DNA of 64,000 nucleotides from UBA931 sp036825435 (GTDB lineage Bacteria; Pseudomonadota; Gammaproteobacteria; Burkholderiales; Casimicrobiaceae): the NCBI GenBank assembly GCA_036825435.1, contig DAISYG010000001.1, forward strand, positions 1-64,000. The letters run 5' to 3'. Each line of letters begins with the position of its first letter. Position 1 is the stretch's first letter. The position numbers and the translations under genes were made by a program. Positions 50,973-60,819 of the stretch are shown one piece after another. The notes under the pieces are model-generated. The model ran no database searches and was not told the DNA's origin. It worked only from the letters and a program-made list of their open reading frames with translations.

Positions 50973-51133
50973 GATGAACATTGCGAAGGATAGCACTCAG
51001 CGGTTTAATTGTCATTAATCATGCATATTATAAACCGCGTCGAACGTAACAAATATTCCGCGCTTGCAAGCAAATGACTTTGCCCTACACGACTTGAAGT
51101 AGAATGTATTCCTTTATTTCTTTGTTGTTAATC

Positions 51134-54100
51134 ATGCCTGAGCCACACGTTGTCACCGAAAACAGCGCGCCGCGCATCCGCGAAATTCCATACAACTACA
51201 CGTCATTTTCTGATCGTGAGATCGTCATTCGTCTGCTGGGCGAGCCCGCCTGGCAATTGCTGGAAACGTTGCGCGAGGAACGCCAAACCGGTCGCTCGGC
51301 ACGCATGTTGTTCGAAGTGCTCGGCGACATCTGGGTGGTGATGCGCAACCCTTATCTGCAGGATGATCTGCTTGAAAATCCCAAACGACATGCGGCGCTG
51401 GTGGAAGCGATGCGTCATCGTCTGAACGATATTGAAAAACGTCGGGTCGCCAACCGCGACGCCGACCCTGATCGCGCGGAACGCGTTGCACAGTTGATGG
51501 CAGCGGCACGCAATGCCGTCGGGCAATTCGAGGGTTGGTTCCCGAAAACACGTGAAGCGCGACATCGTGCATTGCATGAATTATCGAAACATACGCATAA
51601 AGATAATATTGCTTTTGATGGTGTCTCTCGCGTCTCACACGTCACCGACGCCACCGACTGGCGCATTGAATATCCGTTCGTGATTCTTTATCCGGACAAC
51701 GAAGACGAAGTACGTCCGCTGGTCGAAGCGTGCATCAAACTCGGTTTGACGATTATCCCGCGCGGTGGCGGCACCGGCTATACCGGAAGCGGCATTCCGC
51801 TGACTACCAACGCCGTCGTGATCAATCTGGAAAAGCTTGATCATATTGCCGAAGTTGAATCCATCGTGTTACCCGGGCATCAGGAAAAAACAGCAACGTT
51901 CGCGCTCGGCGCCGGTGCGGTCACGCGCCGTGTCATCAACACAGCGGCGGCGGCAGGATTGGTGTTTGCCGTTGATCCGACCTCGGCAGACGCATCATGC
52001 ATCGGCGGCAACATTGCCATGAATGCAGGCGGCAAAAAGGCTGTGCTGTGGGGCACAACCATCGATAATCTGGTGTCGTGGCGCATGGTCACGCCGTCCG
52101 CCGAATGGCTGGAGGTGACGCGCATCAACCACAACCTGGGCAAAATTCACGAAGTCGATGAAGCGATTTTCGAACTGAAATATTTCCGCCCCGATGGCAA
52201 AACTGTCGTGCGTACCGAAACGCTCAGAATCCCCGGCGGCGAATTCCGCAAAAAAGGATTGGGCAAAGACGTCACCAACAAATATTTGCATGGCTTGCCG
52301 GGCATTCAGAAAGAAGGCTGCGACGGCATTATCACGTCGGCGCGTTTCGTGTTGTACAAAATGCCGCCGGTCACGCGCACGTTGTGCTTCGAATTTTTCG
52401 GGCTCGCGCAGCACGCCACGCCGACGATTGTTGAAATCAAACATTATCTTGACACCGTTCCACAAGGTGTGCGCCTTGCCGGTCTTGAGCACATGGATAT
52501 GCGCTACATCAAGGCCGTCAAATACGCGACCAAAGCCGCCAATCGCGGACGCCCCAACATGGTGATCATCGGCGACATCGTCGGTGATGATGAAAAATCG
52601 GTTGATCAGGTTGCCGAGGAAGTTGTGCGCATCGCCAAGGCACGCGGCGCCGAAGCATTCATCGCCAAGACCGACGGCGAACGCAAGCGCTTCTGGGCAG
52701 AGCGTTCGCGCACGGCGGCGATCGCGCATCATACCAATGCGTTCAAACTCAACGAGGACGTGGTGATCCCGCTTGAAAGGCTCGGCGATTACACCGATGG
52801 CGTCGAGCGCATCAATATCGAATATTCACTGGAAAACAAACTGCACATTTGCGATGCGTTGCTGAAATTATTCGATGATCCTGCTCTGCCGATCATTTTC
52901 AATCAACGTCCCGACCTGCGCCCGACGCCCGAAGTGCTTGCGGACAAACTTAAGGAAGCGCGCGCGTTGGTGCAGCGTGTGCGTCAACGTTGGCAGGATT
53001 TGGAAGACCGTCTCAACGAAACATTCCCGGCGTTGCAAGATCAAACCGAAGTCGTGTCGTGGAAAAAAGAATTGCGCGAACCGCTCGAAGATATTTTTGC
53101 CGGTCTGGCGCTGTCGCCGATGGTCACGCGCTGCAAGGAAGTGCAAGAACAGGTTTTGCGCAGCCGCGTTTTTGTTGCGCTGCATATGCACGCCGGTGAC
53201 GGCAACGTGCATACCAATATCCCTGTCAACTCGGACGATTACGGCATGCTGCAACGCGCCAACGCTGCCGTCGAACGCATCATTCATCTCGCCAAAGATT
53301 TGGGTGGTGTGATTTCGGGCGAACACGGTATCGGTATCACCAAATTCGAATTCGTCAGCGACGAAGAGTTGAAGCCGTTCGCCGAATACAAGGCGAAAGT
53401 CGATCCGAACAATCATTTCAACGCCGGAAAGCTATTACGCAATCCCGACCTTCCCGCTGATCTGTCGCGCGCATATACGCCGAGCTTTTCACTGATCGGG
53501 CACGAAAGTCTGATTCTCGAAAAAAGCGATATCGGCAAAATCGCGCAATCCGTCAAAAACTGCTTGCGTTGTGGAAAATGCAAACCCGTGTGCTCCACGC
53601 ATGTACCGCGCGCCAATCTGTTGTATTCGCCGCGTAATAAAATCCTGGCCATATCATTATTGGTGGAAGCTTTTCTTTACGAAGAGCAAACGCGACGCGG
53701 TGTTTCGTTGCGTCAGTTCCGCGAGGTGTACGATCTTGCGTATCACTGCACCGTATGCCACAAATGCCTCCCGCCGTGTCCGGTCGATATTGATTTCGGT
53801 GATGTCTCCATCGCCATGCGCAACTTCCTGCGCAAGGAAAAGAAGAAGCCATTCAACCCGGGTGCGGCACTCGGCATCATGTTCCTCAATTTGAAAAAGC
53901 CGCTGGCGATTCGTTTGTTCAAACGCATGGTGATCGATATTGGTTATCGCGCACAACGCAGCGCACATGCGTTGGCACGCCGCGCGCATCTGATTCAAAA
54001 GCAGACTCGTCATCCGCCCGCGACTGTCGGCATGCCATCCGTCAAAGAAGAAATCATTCACTTCATCAACAAACCACTCCCAGGCAATGTTCCGCTCAAA

Positions 54101-54970
54101 ACTTCGCGTGCGCTGCTCGACATTGAAGACGATAAAGTGATTCCGATTCTGCGTGATCCGGCAAAAACCACCACCGATTCCGAGGCGGTATTCTATTTCC
54201 CCGGCTGCGGTTCCGAGCGTTTGTTTTCGCAAACCGCGCTCGCCACGCAAGCAATGCTTTTCGAGCTCGGCGTGCAATGCGTATTGCCGCCCGGTTATCT
54301 GTGTTGTGGTTATCCGCAAATCATTGTCGGCAGCGAGGATATCGGCGACTCGATGGTCACACGCAATCGCGTGCTGTTCCACCGCATGGCGACCACACTC
54401 AATTACCTCGACATCAAGACCGTACTCGTTTCATGCGGCACTTGTTTGCATGAGTTGTTGCTTTATCGCTTTGACGAAATTTTCCCGGGTTGTCGCATTC
54501 TCGATATTCACGAATACCTGATGGAAAAAGGCATCAAACTTGAGCCATCGGAAAAAACGCATTACCTCTATCACGATCCGTGCCATTCACCGATGAAAAG
54601 TTACCCACCGCTGCAAGTTGCGCGTACGGTGATGGGCGATGATCGTATTCGTCTCGCCGATCGCTGTTGCGGCGAGTCGGGCACACTGTCCACAACCCGT
54701 CCCGATGTTTCGACGCAAGTGCGCTTCCGCAAGGAAGAAGAATTGCGCAAAGATGCCGACCTTGCACGTGCCAATAATTTCCAAGGCGACGTGAAAATTC
54801 TGACCTCGTGCCCATCGTGTCTGCAAGGATTATCGCGCTTCAATCGCGACAGCAGAACGCGCGCCGATTACATCGTTGTTGAAGTTGCGCGCCGTCTGCT
54901 CGGCGAACATTGGATGCGCAATTACGTTGAAAAAGCCAATAAAAACGGAATTGAAAGAGTGTTGCTATGA
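51134..54970 (+). CDS. Long FAD-linked oxidase/Fe-S oxidoreductase (DUF3683 type)
   Basis: A 1278-residue fusion. The N-terminal domain (about 1-165, DUF3683) is followed by FAD_binding_4 (about 180-340; IPRGGGTGYTGSGIPLTTNA and ADASCIGGNIAMNAGG). The FAD-oxidase C domain (about 430-760) has MHAGDGNVHTNIPV and GEHGIGITKFEF. Two [4Fe-4S] sites are CLRCGKCKPVC and CTVCHKCLPPCP. Two CCG-type domains carry FPGCGSE, CCGYPQ and CCGESGTLST. The layout is that of D-lactate/glycolate-type dehydrogenases fused to their Fe-S subunit. The substrate is not known; a 2-hydroxyacid is likely. The stop overlaps the next gene. Confidence 0.9.
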   Translation: MPEPHVVTENSAPRIREIPYNYTSFSDREIVIRLLGEPAWQLLETLREERQTGRSARMLFEVLGDIWVVMRNPYLQDDLLENPKRHAALVEAMRHRLNDIEKRRVANRDADPDRAERVAQLMAAARNAVGQFEGWFPKTREARHRALHELSKHTHKDNIAFDGVSRVSHVTDATDWRIEYPFVILYPDNEDEVRPLVEACIKLGLTIIPRGGGTGYTGSGIPLTTNAVVINLEKLDHIAEVESIVLPGHQEKTATFALGAGAVTRRVINTAAAAGLVFAVDPTSADASCIGGNIAMNAGGKKAVLWGTTIDNLVSWRMVTPSAEWLEVTRINHNLGKIHEVDEAIFELKYFRPDGKTVVRTETLRIPGGEFRKKGLGKDVTNKYLHGLPGIQKEGCDGIITSARFVLYKMPPVTRTLCFEFFGLAQHATPTIVEIKHYLDTVPQGVRLAGLEHMDMRYIKAVKYATKAANRGRPNMVIIGDIVGDDEKSVDQVAEEVVRIAKARGAEAFIAKTDGERKRFWAERSRTAAIAHHTNAFKLNEDVVIPLERLGDYTDGVERINIEYSLENKLHICDALLKLFDDPALPIIFNQRPDLRPTPEVLADKLKEARALVQRVRQRWQDLEDRLNETFPALQDQTEVVSWKKELREPLEDIFAGLALSPMVTRCKEVQEQVLRSRVFVALHMHAGDGNVHTNIPVNSDDYGMLQRANAAVERIIHLAKDLGGVISGEHGIGITKFEFVSDEELKPFAEYKAKVDPNNHFNAGKLLRNPDLPADLSRAYTPSFSLIGHESLILEKSDIGKIAQSVKNCLRCGKCKPVCSTHVPRANLLYSPRNKILAISLLVEAFLYEEQTRRGVSLRQFREVYDLAYHCTVCHKCLPPCPVDIDFGDVSIAMRNFLRKEKKKPFNPGAALGIMFLNLKKPLAIRLFKRMVIDIGYRAQRSAHALARRAHLIQKQTRHPPATVGMPSVKEEIIHFINKPLPGNVPLKTSRALLDIEDDKVIPILRDPAKTTTDSEAVFYFPGCGSERLFSQTALATQAMLFELGVQCVLPPGYLCCGYPQIIVGSEDIGDSMVTRNRVLFHRMATTLNYLDIKTVLVSCGTCLHELLLYRFDEIFPGCRILDIHEYLMEKGIKLEPSEKTHYLYHDPCHSPMKSYPPLQVARTVMGDDRIRLADRCCGESGTLSTTRPDVSTQVRFRKEEELRKDADLARANNFQGDVKILTSCPSCLQGLSRFNRDSRTRADYIVVEVARRLLGEHWMRNYVEKANKNGIERVLL

Positions 54971-55341
54971 AAACCGCTCATATCAATTTGCTCAATGTTT
55001 ACCACACCGAGCCGCCGTATCCGGCGCACAGCTTTCTTGTTGATCGGTTATGGCCGCGCGGCGTCCGCAAAGAAAAACTGCAAGGTGTTGAGTGGCTCAA
55101 GGATGTCGCACCGACCACCGAACTACGACAATGGTTTCATCAAAACCACGAGGAGTGGGATACGTTTCAAAAACAATACCGCAAAGAGTTGACGCACAAC
55201 GAAGCCGTTTGGCAACCGTTGCTCGACTTGTTGGTTGCGGGAAAAACCATCGCGTTACTGTCCGGCAACAAGGATGAAGAGCATAATCAGGCGGTGGTGT
55301 TACGCGAGTTTTTGATGCACAAGGTCAAGGCAGCGAAGTAA
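54967..55341 (+). CDS. DUF488 family protein (YeaO-like)
   Basis: A 124-residue cytosolic protein with the DUF488 signature FLVDRLWPRGVRKEKLQGVE (about 25-44), then WLKDVAPTTELRQWFHQNHE and a C-terminal IALLSGNKDEEHNQAVVLREF. No function is established for the family. Its ATG overlaps the stop of the FAD/Fe-S oxidoreductase, so they share a transcript. Downstream to 55555 there are only repeats. Confidence 0.9.
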   Translation: MKTAHINLLNVYHTEPPYPAHSFLVDRLWPRGVRKEKLQGVEWLKDVAPTTELRQWFHQNHEEWDTFQKQYRKELTHNEAVWQPLLDLLVAGKTIALLSGNKDEEHNQAVVLREFLMHKVKAAK

Positions 55342-55391
55342 TAGACTGGTTAACAGATAGCTCCTTCTCTCATGCTATTCAAGAAACGGAT

Positions 55392-55425
55392 GTCATTACG
55401 AGGAGTGAAGCGCCGTGGCAATCCA
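55392..55425 (+). repeat. Dispersed repeat, copy 2 (GTCATTACGAGGAG...GGCAATCCA)
   Basis: GTCATTACGAGGAGTGAAGC followed by GCCGTGGCAATCCA; differs from copy 1 (39558-39591, opposite strand) at three positions. Confidence 0.75.
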
Positions 55426-55517
55426 GGGGTTTTAAAAGTATCAAGTTCCTTCTTGCTTTGCCTATTATTGTATTCTACAAAGGCTGCTGCCGGTCTCGCC
55501 CGGCAGGCGGCTCGCTA

Positions 55518-55539
55518 CATTAATCAGTGATTTCTTAAG
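55518..55539. repeat. Fragment of the stop-codon-anchored repeat (end only)
   Basis: ATTAATCAGTGATTTCTTAA corresponds to the right terminus of copies A and D. The rest of the element is missing. It lies 17 bases beyond the aceK stop. Confidence 0.5.
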
Positions 55540-55555
55540 ACAACGAAATAATCAA

Positions 55556-57280
55556 TCACCGCTGACGAAATCTCTGCTTTTTCCGGTAAGCAAAAACATC
55601 CTCGATTTCTCCTTCGAGAATGTGTTGTTGCAAATGCCGCCAGTAATCGGCTTTGTACAGATCGCCGTGCATTTCGTCAAACATCTGGCGTAATTTTGGA
55701 TCGCCATAGAGAAAGCGGCGGAACTCTTCCGGAAACACATCATTCTCACCAACGCTGTACCACGGCTCGTCGGAGAATTCATCTTCGGGATAGCGCGGCG
55801 GCGGAATTTCGCGGAAATTCATTTCCGTCATGTGTGAAATTTCGTCGTAATCATAAAACACGACGCGACCGTTTTTGGTGACGCCAAAGTTTTTCAACAA
55901 CATGTCGCCAGGGAAAATGTTCGCGCTGGCAAGATTTTTGATTGCATTGCCGTATTCTTCGACGGCGTCGCGCTGTTGTTGTTCGTCTGCCGTTTCCATG
56001 TAAATATTGAGTGGCGTCATGCGACGTTCAATGTAGAGGTGTTTGATCACGATTTTATCGCCGAGGTCGTCGATTTTCTCCGCGGCATCGCGCTGCAATT
56101 CTTCCATCAGTTCAGGACTGATGCGATCTTTGTCGATGACAAAATTTTCGTACTCCTGCGTATCCGCCATGCGCCCGACGCGATCATGTTCCTTGACCAG
56201 TTGATAGCACGAACGCACATGTTCTTCGGTCATGGTCTTCTGTGGCGCAAAACGATCGCGGATTATTTTGAATACGCGATTGTACGTCGGCAAGGTAAAC
56301 ACCAGCATCACCATGCCCTTGATGCCTGGTGCGATGATGAAAGGTTCTCGCGTACCTCCGATGTGATCAGCGTATTCGCGATAGTATTCGGTCTTGCCAT
56401 GCTTCTGGCAACCGATCGCCGTGTACAAGTCGCCGGTACTTTTGCTCGGCAAAATTTCGCGCAGCCATTCGACCAGCGCCATTGGCTGTGGCGCATAGAC
56501 CATGAAATAGGCGCGATTGAAACCGAATACGATGCTGGTTTCACTATATTTTGTGAGACAAGTGTCCACATACAGCGCACCTTTTTCGCTGCGATGAATC
56601 GGCAGCAAGAAAGGATGGACACTTTCTTTCAACCGCAACTTGCCGACCAACCATGCAGCTTTGTTGCGGAAAAAAAGTTCATTGTAAATTTCGAAAACGC
56701 TATCGCGCAAATCTTCCGCGCGGAAATTTACAAGCAAATATTGATAAATATCGTCGAGATCGCGTTCCAAATCTTCCCACGGCAGACGCATCGGAATATG
56801 GCGAAGAATCGCTTTCAACGGTTCTCGAACATCGTTTTCAATATGAAAGACGCGCGCCAGCGGACGTGGGTTGGGATGGGTGCGATGGGGCTGCGAGGTT
56901 TGCACAAACATTTTGTCCGGCAACATGTTGCGATGCTCGAACAAACGGCAATACACCGAATTGAAAAAACTTTCCGCTATTTCAAAACGTGGATAATCCG
57001 GCAGCAATTCAACGTAGTGATCTTTGACTCGCGACAGAAAATCAGGATCGTGCCCCATATCGCCGACCATGCGCGTGATGAGTTCAACCGAAAGCGCAAC
57101 GTGATGATCGTACAAGTTGATGCGTTTTTTCATTGCGCGCTGCACATCCTGCCACGCCGCCTGTTCAAAACGTTGTTGTGCGCCGGAGGTGATTTCCAGA
57201 AAGCGCCCATACTGTGCGTCAAACCCCTGCAAGATGGTTTGTGCCACCAGTTGCGCCATGTCCTGGGTCATCATGATCAA
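55556..57280 (-). CDS. aceK: Isocitrate dehydrogenase kinase/phosphatase
   Basis: Bifunctional enzyme that phosphorylates or reactivates isocitrate dehydrogenase and so directs carbon into the glyoxylate bypass. The 574 residues include the P-loop-like APGIKGMVMLVFTLPTYNRV (about 319-338), then YIERRMTPLNIYM and the metal/catalytic block GNAIKNLASANIFPGDMLLK with VFYDYDEISHM (about 460-495). The start may be one of three close ATGs. Downstream of aceA on the same strand but past a strong terminator. Confidence 0.97.
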   Translation of the reverse strand: MIMMTQDMAQLVAQTILQGFDAQYGRFLEITSGAQQRFEQAAWQDVQRAMKKRINLYDHHVALSVELITRMVGDMGHDPDFLSRVKDHYVELLPDYPRFEIAESFFNSVYCRLFEHRNMLPDKMFVQTSQPHRTHPNPRPLARVFHIENDVREPLKAILRHIPMRLPWEDLERDLDDIYQYLLVNFRAEDLRDSVFEIYNELFFRNKAAWLVGKLRLKESVHPFLLPIHRSEKGALYVDTCLTKYSETSIVFGFNRAYFMVYAPQPMALVEWLREILPSKSTGDLYTAIGCQKHGKTEYYREYADHIGGTREPFIIAPGIKGMVMLVFTLPTYNRVFKIIRDRFAPQKTMTEEHVRSCYQLVKEHDRVGRMADTQEYENFVIDKDRISPELMEELQRDAAEKIDDLGDKIVIKHLYIERRMTPLNIYMETADEQQQRDAVEEYGNAIKNLASANIFPGDMLLKNFGVTKNGRVVFYDYDEISHMTEMNFREIPPPRYPEDEFSDEPWYSVGENDVFPEEFRRFLYGDPKLRQMFDEMHGDLYKADYWRHLQQHILEGEIEDVFAYRKKQRFRQR

Positions 57281-57305
57281 ATATTTTCGTCTATTTCGAG
57301 TCTTG

Positions 57306-57348
57306 AAAAATAAAGCGGGGTCCTTTGCCTGTGCGCAACGGACCCCGC
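57306..57348 (-). terminator. aceA terminator
   Basis: GCGGGGTCC (57315-57323) and GGACCCCGC (57340-57348) form a 9-bp GC-rich stem. On the minus strand it is followed by TTTATTTTT. It lies 20 bases after the aceA stop and would reduce aceK transcription. Confidence 0.88.
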
Positions 57349-57368
57349 CTTTGATTAAAAAGCTACGA

Positions 57369-58676
57369 TCAGAACTGCGCTTCTTCTGTCGAGCCGGTCA
57401 GCGCCGTTACCGACGACACGCCACCTTGCACCACCGTGGTAACTTTGTCGAAGTAACCCGTGCCTACTTCCTGCTGATGCGCAACAAAAGTATAGCCGCG
57501 CTCTGCGGAAGCAAACTCCGGTTGCTGCACTTTCTCAACATAATGCTTCATGCCTTCGCCGCGCGCATACGCATAAGCGAGATCGTACATGTTGTACCAC
57601 ATGCTGTGGATGCCCGCCAGCGTGATGAACTGATATTTATAACCCATCTTCGACAGCTCGTCCTGGAATTTCGCGATCGTTGCATCGTCGAGATTTTTCT
57701 TCCAGTTGAACGACGGCGAGCAGTTGTACGCCAGAATCTTGCCCGGATATTTCGCATGCAGCGCATCGGCAAATTTCTTCGCGGCGGCGAGGTCCGGCGT
57801 AGCCGTTTCGCACCACACCATGTCGGCGTATGCGGCGTAAGCCAAACCACGACTGATCGCCTGATCAATTCCGGCGCGCGTGCGATAGAAACCTTCGACG
57901 GTGCGCTCACCAACGACAAACTCGCGGTCATATTCGTCGCAGTCGGAAGTCAGCAAATCGGCAGCGTCAGCATCGGTACGCGCGATCACCAGCGTCGGCA
58001 CATCCGACACGTCGGCAGCGAGGCGCGCCGCGATCAATTTCTGAATCGCTTCCTGCGTCGGCACCAACACTTTGCCGCCCATGTGGCCACACTTCTTCAC
58101 CGAAGCGAGCTGATCTTCAAAGTGAACGCCCGCAGCGCCTGCTTCGATCATGCCCTTCATCAATTCGAACGCATTCAGCACACCGCCGAAACCGGCTTCA
58201 GCATCGGCAACGATGGGCAGAAAATGGTCGATGAATTTCGGATTGTCAGGATCAATACCATTCGAACATTGAATCTGATCGGCGCGACGAAATGAATTAT
58301 TGATGCGCATCACCATCGCCGGTACCGAGTTTGCCGGATACAGCGATTGATCGGGATACATGGTGCTGGCGAGGTTGCCGTCCGCCGCGACCTGCCAGCC
58401 CGACAGATAAATCGCTTCAACACCTGCCTTGGCTTGTTGCAGCGCCTGCCCACCGGTCAGTGCGCCGAGACAGTTCACATAACCTTTTTTCGCCTTGCCG
58501 TTGATCAATTCCCACAGCTTTTCCGCACCGCGGCGCGCCAGTGTGTATTCTGGGTTCACCGAACCACGCAGCGCGATTACATCAGCGGCGCTGTACGTTC
58601 TCTTGATCCCTTTCCAGCGTGGGTTTTCTTTCCAGTCTTTTTCCAGTTGTGCAATTTTTTGCGCACGAGTCGTCAT
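57369..58676 (-). CDS. aceA: Isocitrate lyase
   Basis: Splits isocitrate to glyoxylate and succinate. The 435 residues, the short bacterial form, include WKENPRWKGIKRTYSAADV and VYLSGWQVAAD-like AIYLSGWQVAADGNLASTMY. The catalytic KKCGHMGGKVLVPTQEAIQK (about 188-207, Cys nucleophile) and LAYNCSPSFNWKKNL follow. Eighteen bases downstream of aceB; a GGAGAA ribosome-binding site precedes the ATG. Confidence 0.98.
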   Translation of the reverse strand: MTTRAQKIAQLEKDWKENPRWKGIKRTYSAADVIALRGSVNPEYTLARRGAEKLWELINGKAKKGYVNCLGALTGGQALQQAKAGVEAIYLSGWQVAADGNLASTMYPDQSLYPANSVPAMVMRINNSFRRADQIQCSNGIDPDNPKFIDHFLPIVADAEAGFGGVLNAFELMKGMIEAGAAGVHFEDQLASVKKCGHMGGKVLVPTQEAIQKLIAARLAADVSDVPTLVIARTDADAADLLTSDCDEYDREFVVGERTVEGFYRTRAGIDQAISRGLAYAAYADMVWCETATPDLAAAKKFADALHAKYPGKILAYNCSPSFNWKKNLDDATIAKFQDELSKMGYKYQFITLAGIHSMWYNMYDLAYAYARGEGMKHYVEKVQQPEFASAERGYTFVAHQQEVGTGYFDKVTTVVQGGVSSVTALTGSTEEAQF

Positions 58677-58694
58677 GGTGTTCTCCTTTGATAA

Positions 58695-60290
58695 TTACGC
58701 CAAATAGTCATAGCCGGGAAGTGTCAGAAAATCGATCAGTTCGTCCGCTGTCGTGATTTTTTCCAACAACTTCGCCGCCTCTGTAAAACGTCCGTTATTA
58801 AAGCGCGCATCGCCAAGCTCCTGTTTGACGACCGCGAGTTCCTCAGTCAGAAAAGTATTAAATAATTCCTTCGTGACCTTTTTGCCGTTGCTCAGGCTTT
58901 TCTGATGATGCAGCCATTGCCAGATCGACGCACGCGAAATTTCCGCCGTCGCCGCATCCTCCATCAGGTTGTAAATCGGCACGCAGCCGTTGCCTGAAAT
59001 CCATGCCTCGATGTACTGCACCGCAATGCGCAAATTGGTGCGCATCCCTTCTTCGGTGCGTTCTCCATCGCAAGGCTCCAGCAATTCCTTCGCCGTGATC
59101 GGCGCATCCTGTTCGCGCAGAACATTGAGCTGGTTCTTGTGCGTTCCCAATACTTCATCGAAAACACCCATCGCCGTATCCGCCAAGCCCGGATGCGCGA
59201 TCCAGGTGCCGTCATGGCCGTTATTGGCTTCCAACAATTTATCGGCGCGGATTTTTTTCAATACCTCTTCATTGAGTTTGGCATCTTTACTCGGAATAAA
59301 CGCCGCCATGCCACCCATCGCCATCGCCTTGCGACGATGACAGGTCTTGATCAACAAGCGCGAATACGCGTTCAGAAATGGCTTGTCCATCGTCACCACC
59401 TGACGATCCGGCAATACGCGATCTGCGTGATTTTTCAACGTTTTGATGTAGCTGAAAATATAATCCCAGCGCCCACAGTTCAACGCCACGATATGATCTT
59501 TCAGCGCATGCAGAATTTCATTCATCTGAAACACTGCCGGCAACGTCTCAATCAAAATCGTCACCTTGATCGTGCCACGCGGCAAACCATAACGATCTTC
59601 CGCGAAACAGAAAACATCATTCCACCACGCCGCCTCTTTATACGATTGCAGCTTCGGCAAATAAAAGTACGGGCCACTGCCTTTTTTCAGCAACTGTTGA
59701 TGGTTGTGATAAAAATAAAACGCGAAGTCGAACAACGAGCCCGGAATCGCTTTGCCCTGCCAAGTAACGTGTTTCTCCGGCAAATGCAAACCGCGCACAC
59801 GGCAAATCAACACCGCAGGATCCGGCTTCAATTCATAACGTTTGCCGTCGGGATTGCTGAACGAAATCGTGCCGTTCACCGCGTCGCGTAGATTGACTTG
59901 GCCTTCCACCACCTTGCTCCACTCCGGCGCCAGCGAATCTTCAAAATCCGCCATGAACACCTTCACATTCGCGTTCAGCGCGTTGATGATCATCTTGCGA
60001 TCAACCGGGCCGGTAATCTCGACGCGGCGATCCAGCAAATCATCGGGAATGCCGCGAATCGTCCAATCGCCTTCGCGAATCTCTTTCGTCTCCGGCAGAA
60101 AATTCGGCAAAGCGCCATCGTCGATTTTCTTCTGCCACGCCACGCGTTCTTCGAGCAACGCATTGCGTTTTCCCGTAAAACGCGTCACCAGTTCCGTCAA
60201 AAAATTGACGGCATCGTCCGTCAATATTTCCTTCTCAGCCGCACCGAAAGGCTCGGTGAATACGAGTTTTTGGTCATCGTTCTGATGCAT
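58695..60290 (-). CDS. aceB: Malate synthase A
   Basis: Condenses glyoxylate and acetyl-CoA to malate. Three consecutive ATGs (60296, 60293, 60290) follow AAGGAG; the last gives the best spacing and yields 531 residues. Signatures are VFMADFEDSLAPEWSKVVEG (about 97-116), TIKVTILIETLPAVFQMNEI (about 245-264), NCGRWDYIFSYIKTLK, and the C-terminal catalytic Asp region NLMEDAATAEISRASIWQWL. First gene of aceB-aceA. Confidence 0.97.
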   Translation of the reverse strand: MHQNDDQKLVFTEPFGAAEKEILTDDAVNFLTELVTRFTGKRNALLEERVAWQKKIDDGALPNFLPETKEIREGDWTIRGIPDDLLDRRVEITGPVDRKMIINALNANVKVFMADFEDSLAPEWSKVVEGQVNLRDAVNGTISFSNPDGKRYELKPDPAVLICRVRGLHLPEKHVTWQGKAIPGSLFDFAFYFYHNHQQLLKKGSGPYFYLPKLQSYKEAAWWNDVFCFAEDRYGLPRGTIKVTILIETLPAVFQMNEILHALKDHIVALNCGRWDYIFSYIKTLKNHADRVLPDRQVVTMDKPFLNAYSRLLIKTCHRRKAMAMGGMAAFIPSKDAKLNEEVLKKIRADKLLEANNGHDGTWIAHPGLADTAMGVFDEVLGTHKNQLNVLREQDAPITAKELLEPCDGERTEEGMRTNLRIAVQYIEAWISGNGCVPIYNLMEDAATAEISRASIWQWLHHQKSLSNGKKVTKELFNTFLTEELAVVKQELGDARFNNGRFTEAAKLLEKITTADELIDFLTLPGYDYLA

Positions 60291-60819
60291 CATCATTCTC
60301 CTTGCAAAGTCGGCGATCGTCGCCAACAGCGTTAACGCAGAGCGCGCAGATCAACTGCGGAATCATTAATAACAAATCGCGCTGCACATGCAGCTCATGG
60401 AAAAGCGCCATCGGCATCGTACGCACAGCGTGGCGCTCAAGAACGAACTCATTAAGAAACCGGTTAGGTCAGGAAAAGTCCGAGGAGATTGTGTCTACGA
60501 GCGGATCATAAAACAAAACCACAAAAACAAAAACTGCGAACGCATCATGGATAAAAACCGCGTATTATGCTAGAGTATTTTCCCGTGAGCGCATTATTTC
60601 TTCTTTGTTTTCAGCAACTTATATGCATATCACCGTCACCTCTGCGATGTTACAGCAGAACCGCAAAATAATGATTTCTTATATTGCAATAGCCGCTTTC
60701 CAAAAGAACAAGGCATCATGCTGTATTTTGCCAGCTCCTTCAAAAAAGAAGATAATGCGCAGCGTTTCCTGTTGCGCATCCGCAATTGATGAAAAATCAG
60801 CGACGATATCCATAAAGTG
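60291..60819. other. Non-coding gap between aceB and the lipoyl-domain gene
   Basis: About 530 bases with only short, overlapping, badly supported reading frames. It must hold the aceB promoter (minus) and that of the lipoyl-domain gene (plus). A TATTAT near 60562 is a weak candidate -10. No strong hairpin or repeat was seen. Confidence 0.4.

Noticed and set aside
55976..57313. 445-codon open frame opposite aceK
   Set aside because: Antisense shadow of a full-length, strongly conserved gene; no ribosome-binding site or protein motif.
57117..58295. 392-codon open frame opposite aceA
   Set aside because: Antisense shadow of isocitrate lyase and overlaps the terminator; no motif.
60605..60816. 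Short frame (71 codons) ahead of the lipoyl-domain gene
   Set aside because: No ribosome-binding site, odd composition rich in Cys/Ser/Met, and no motif.
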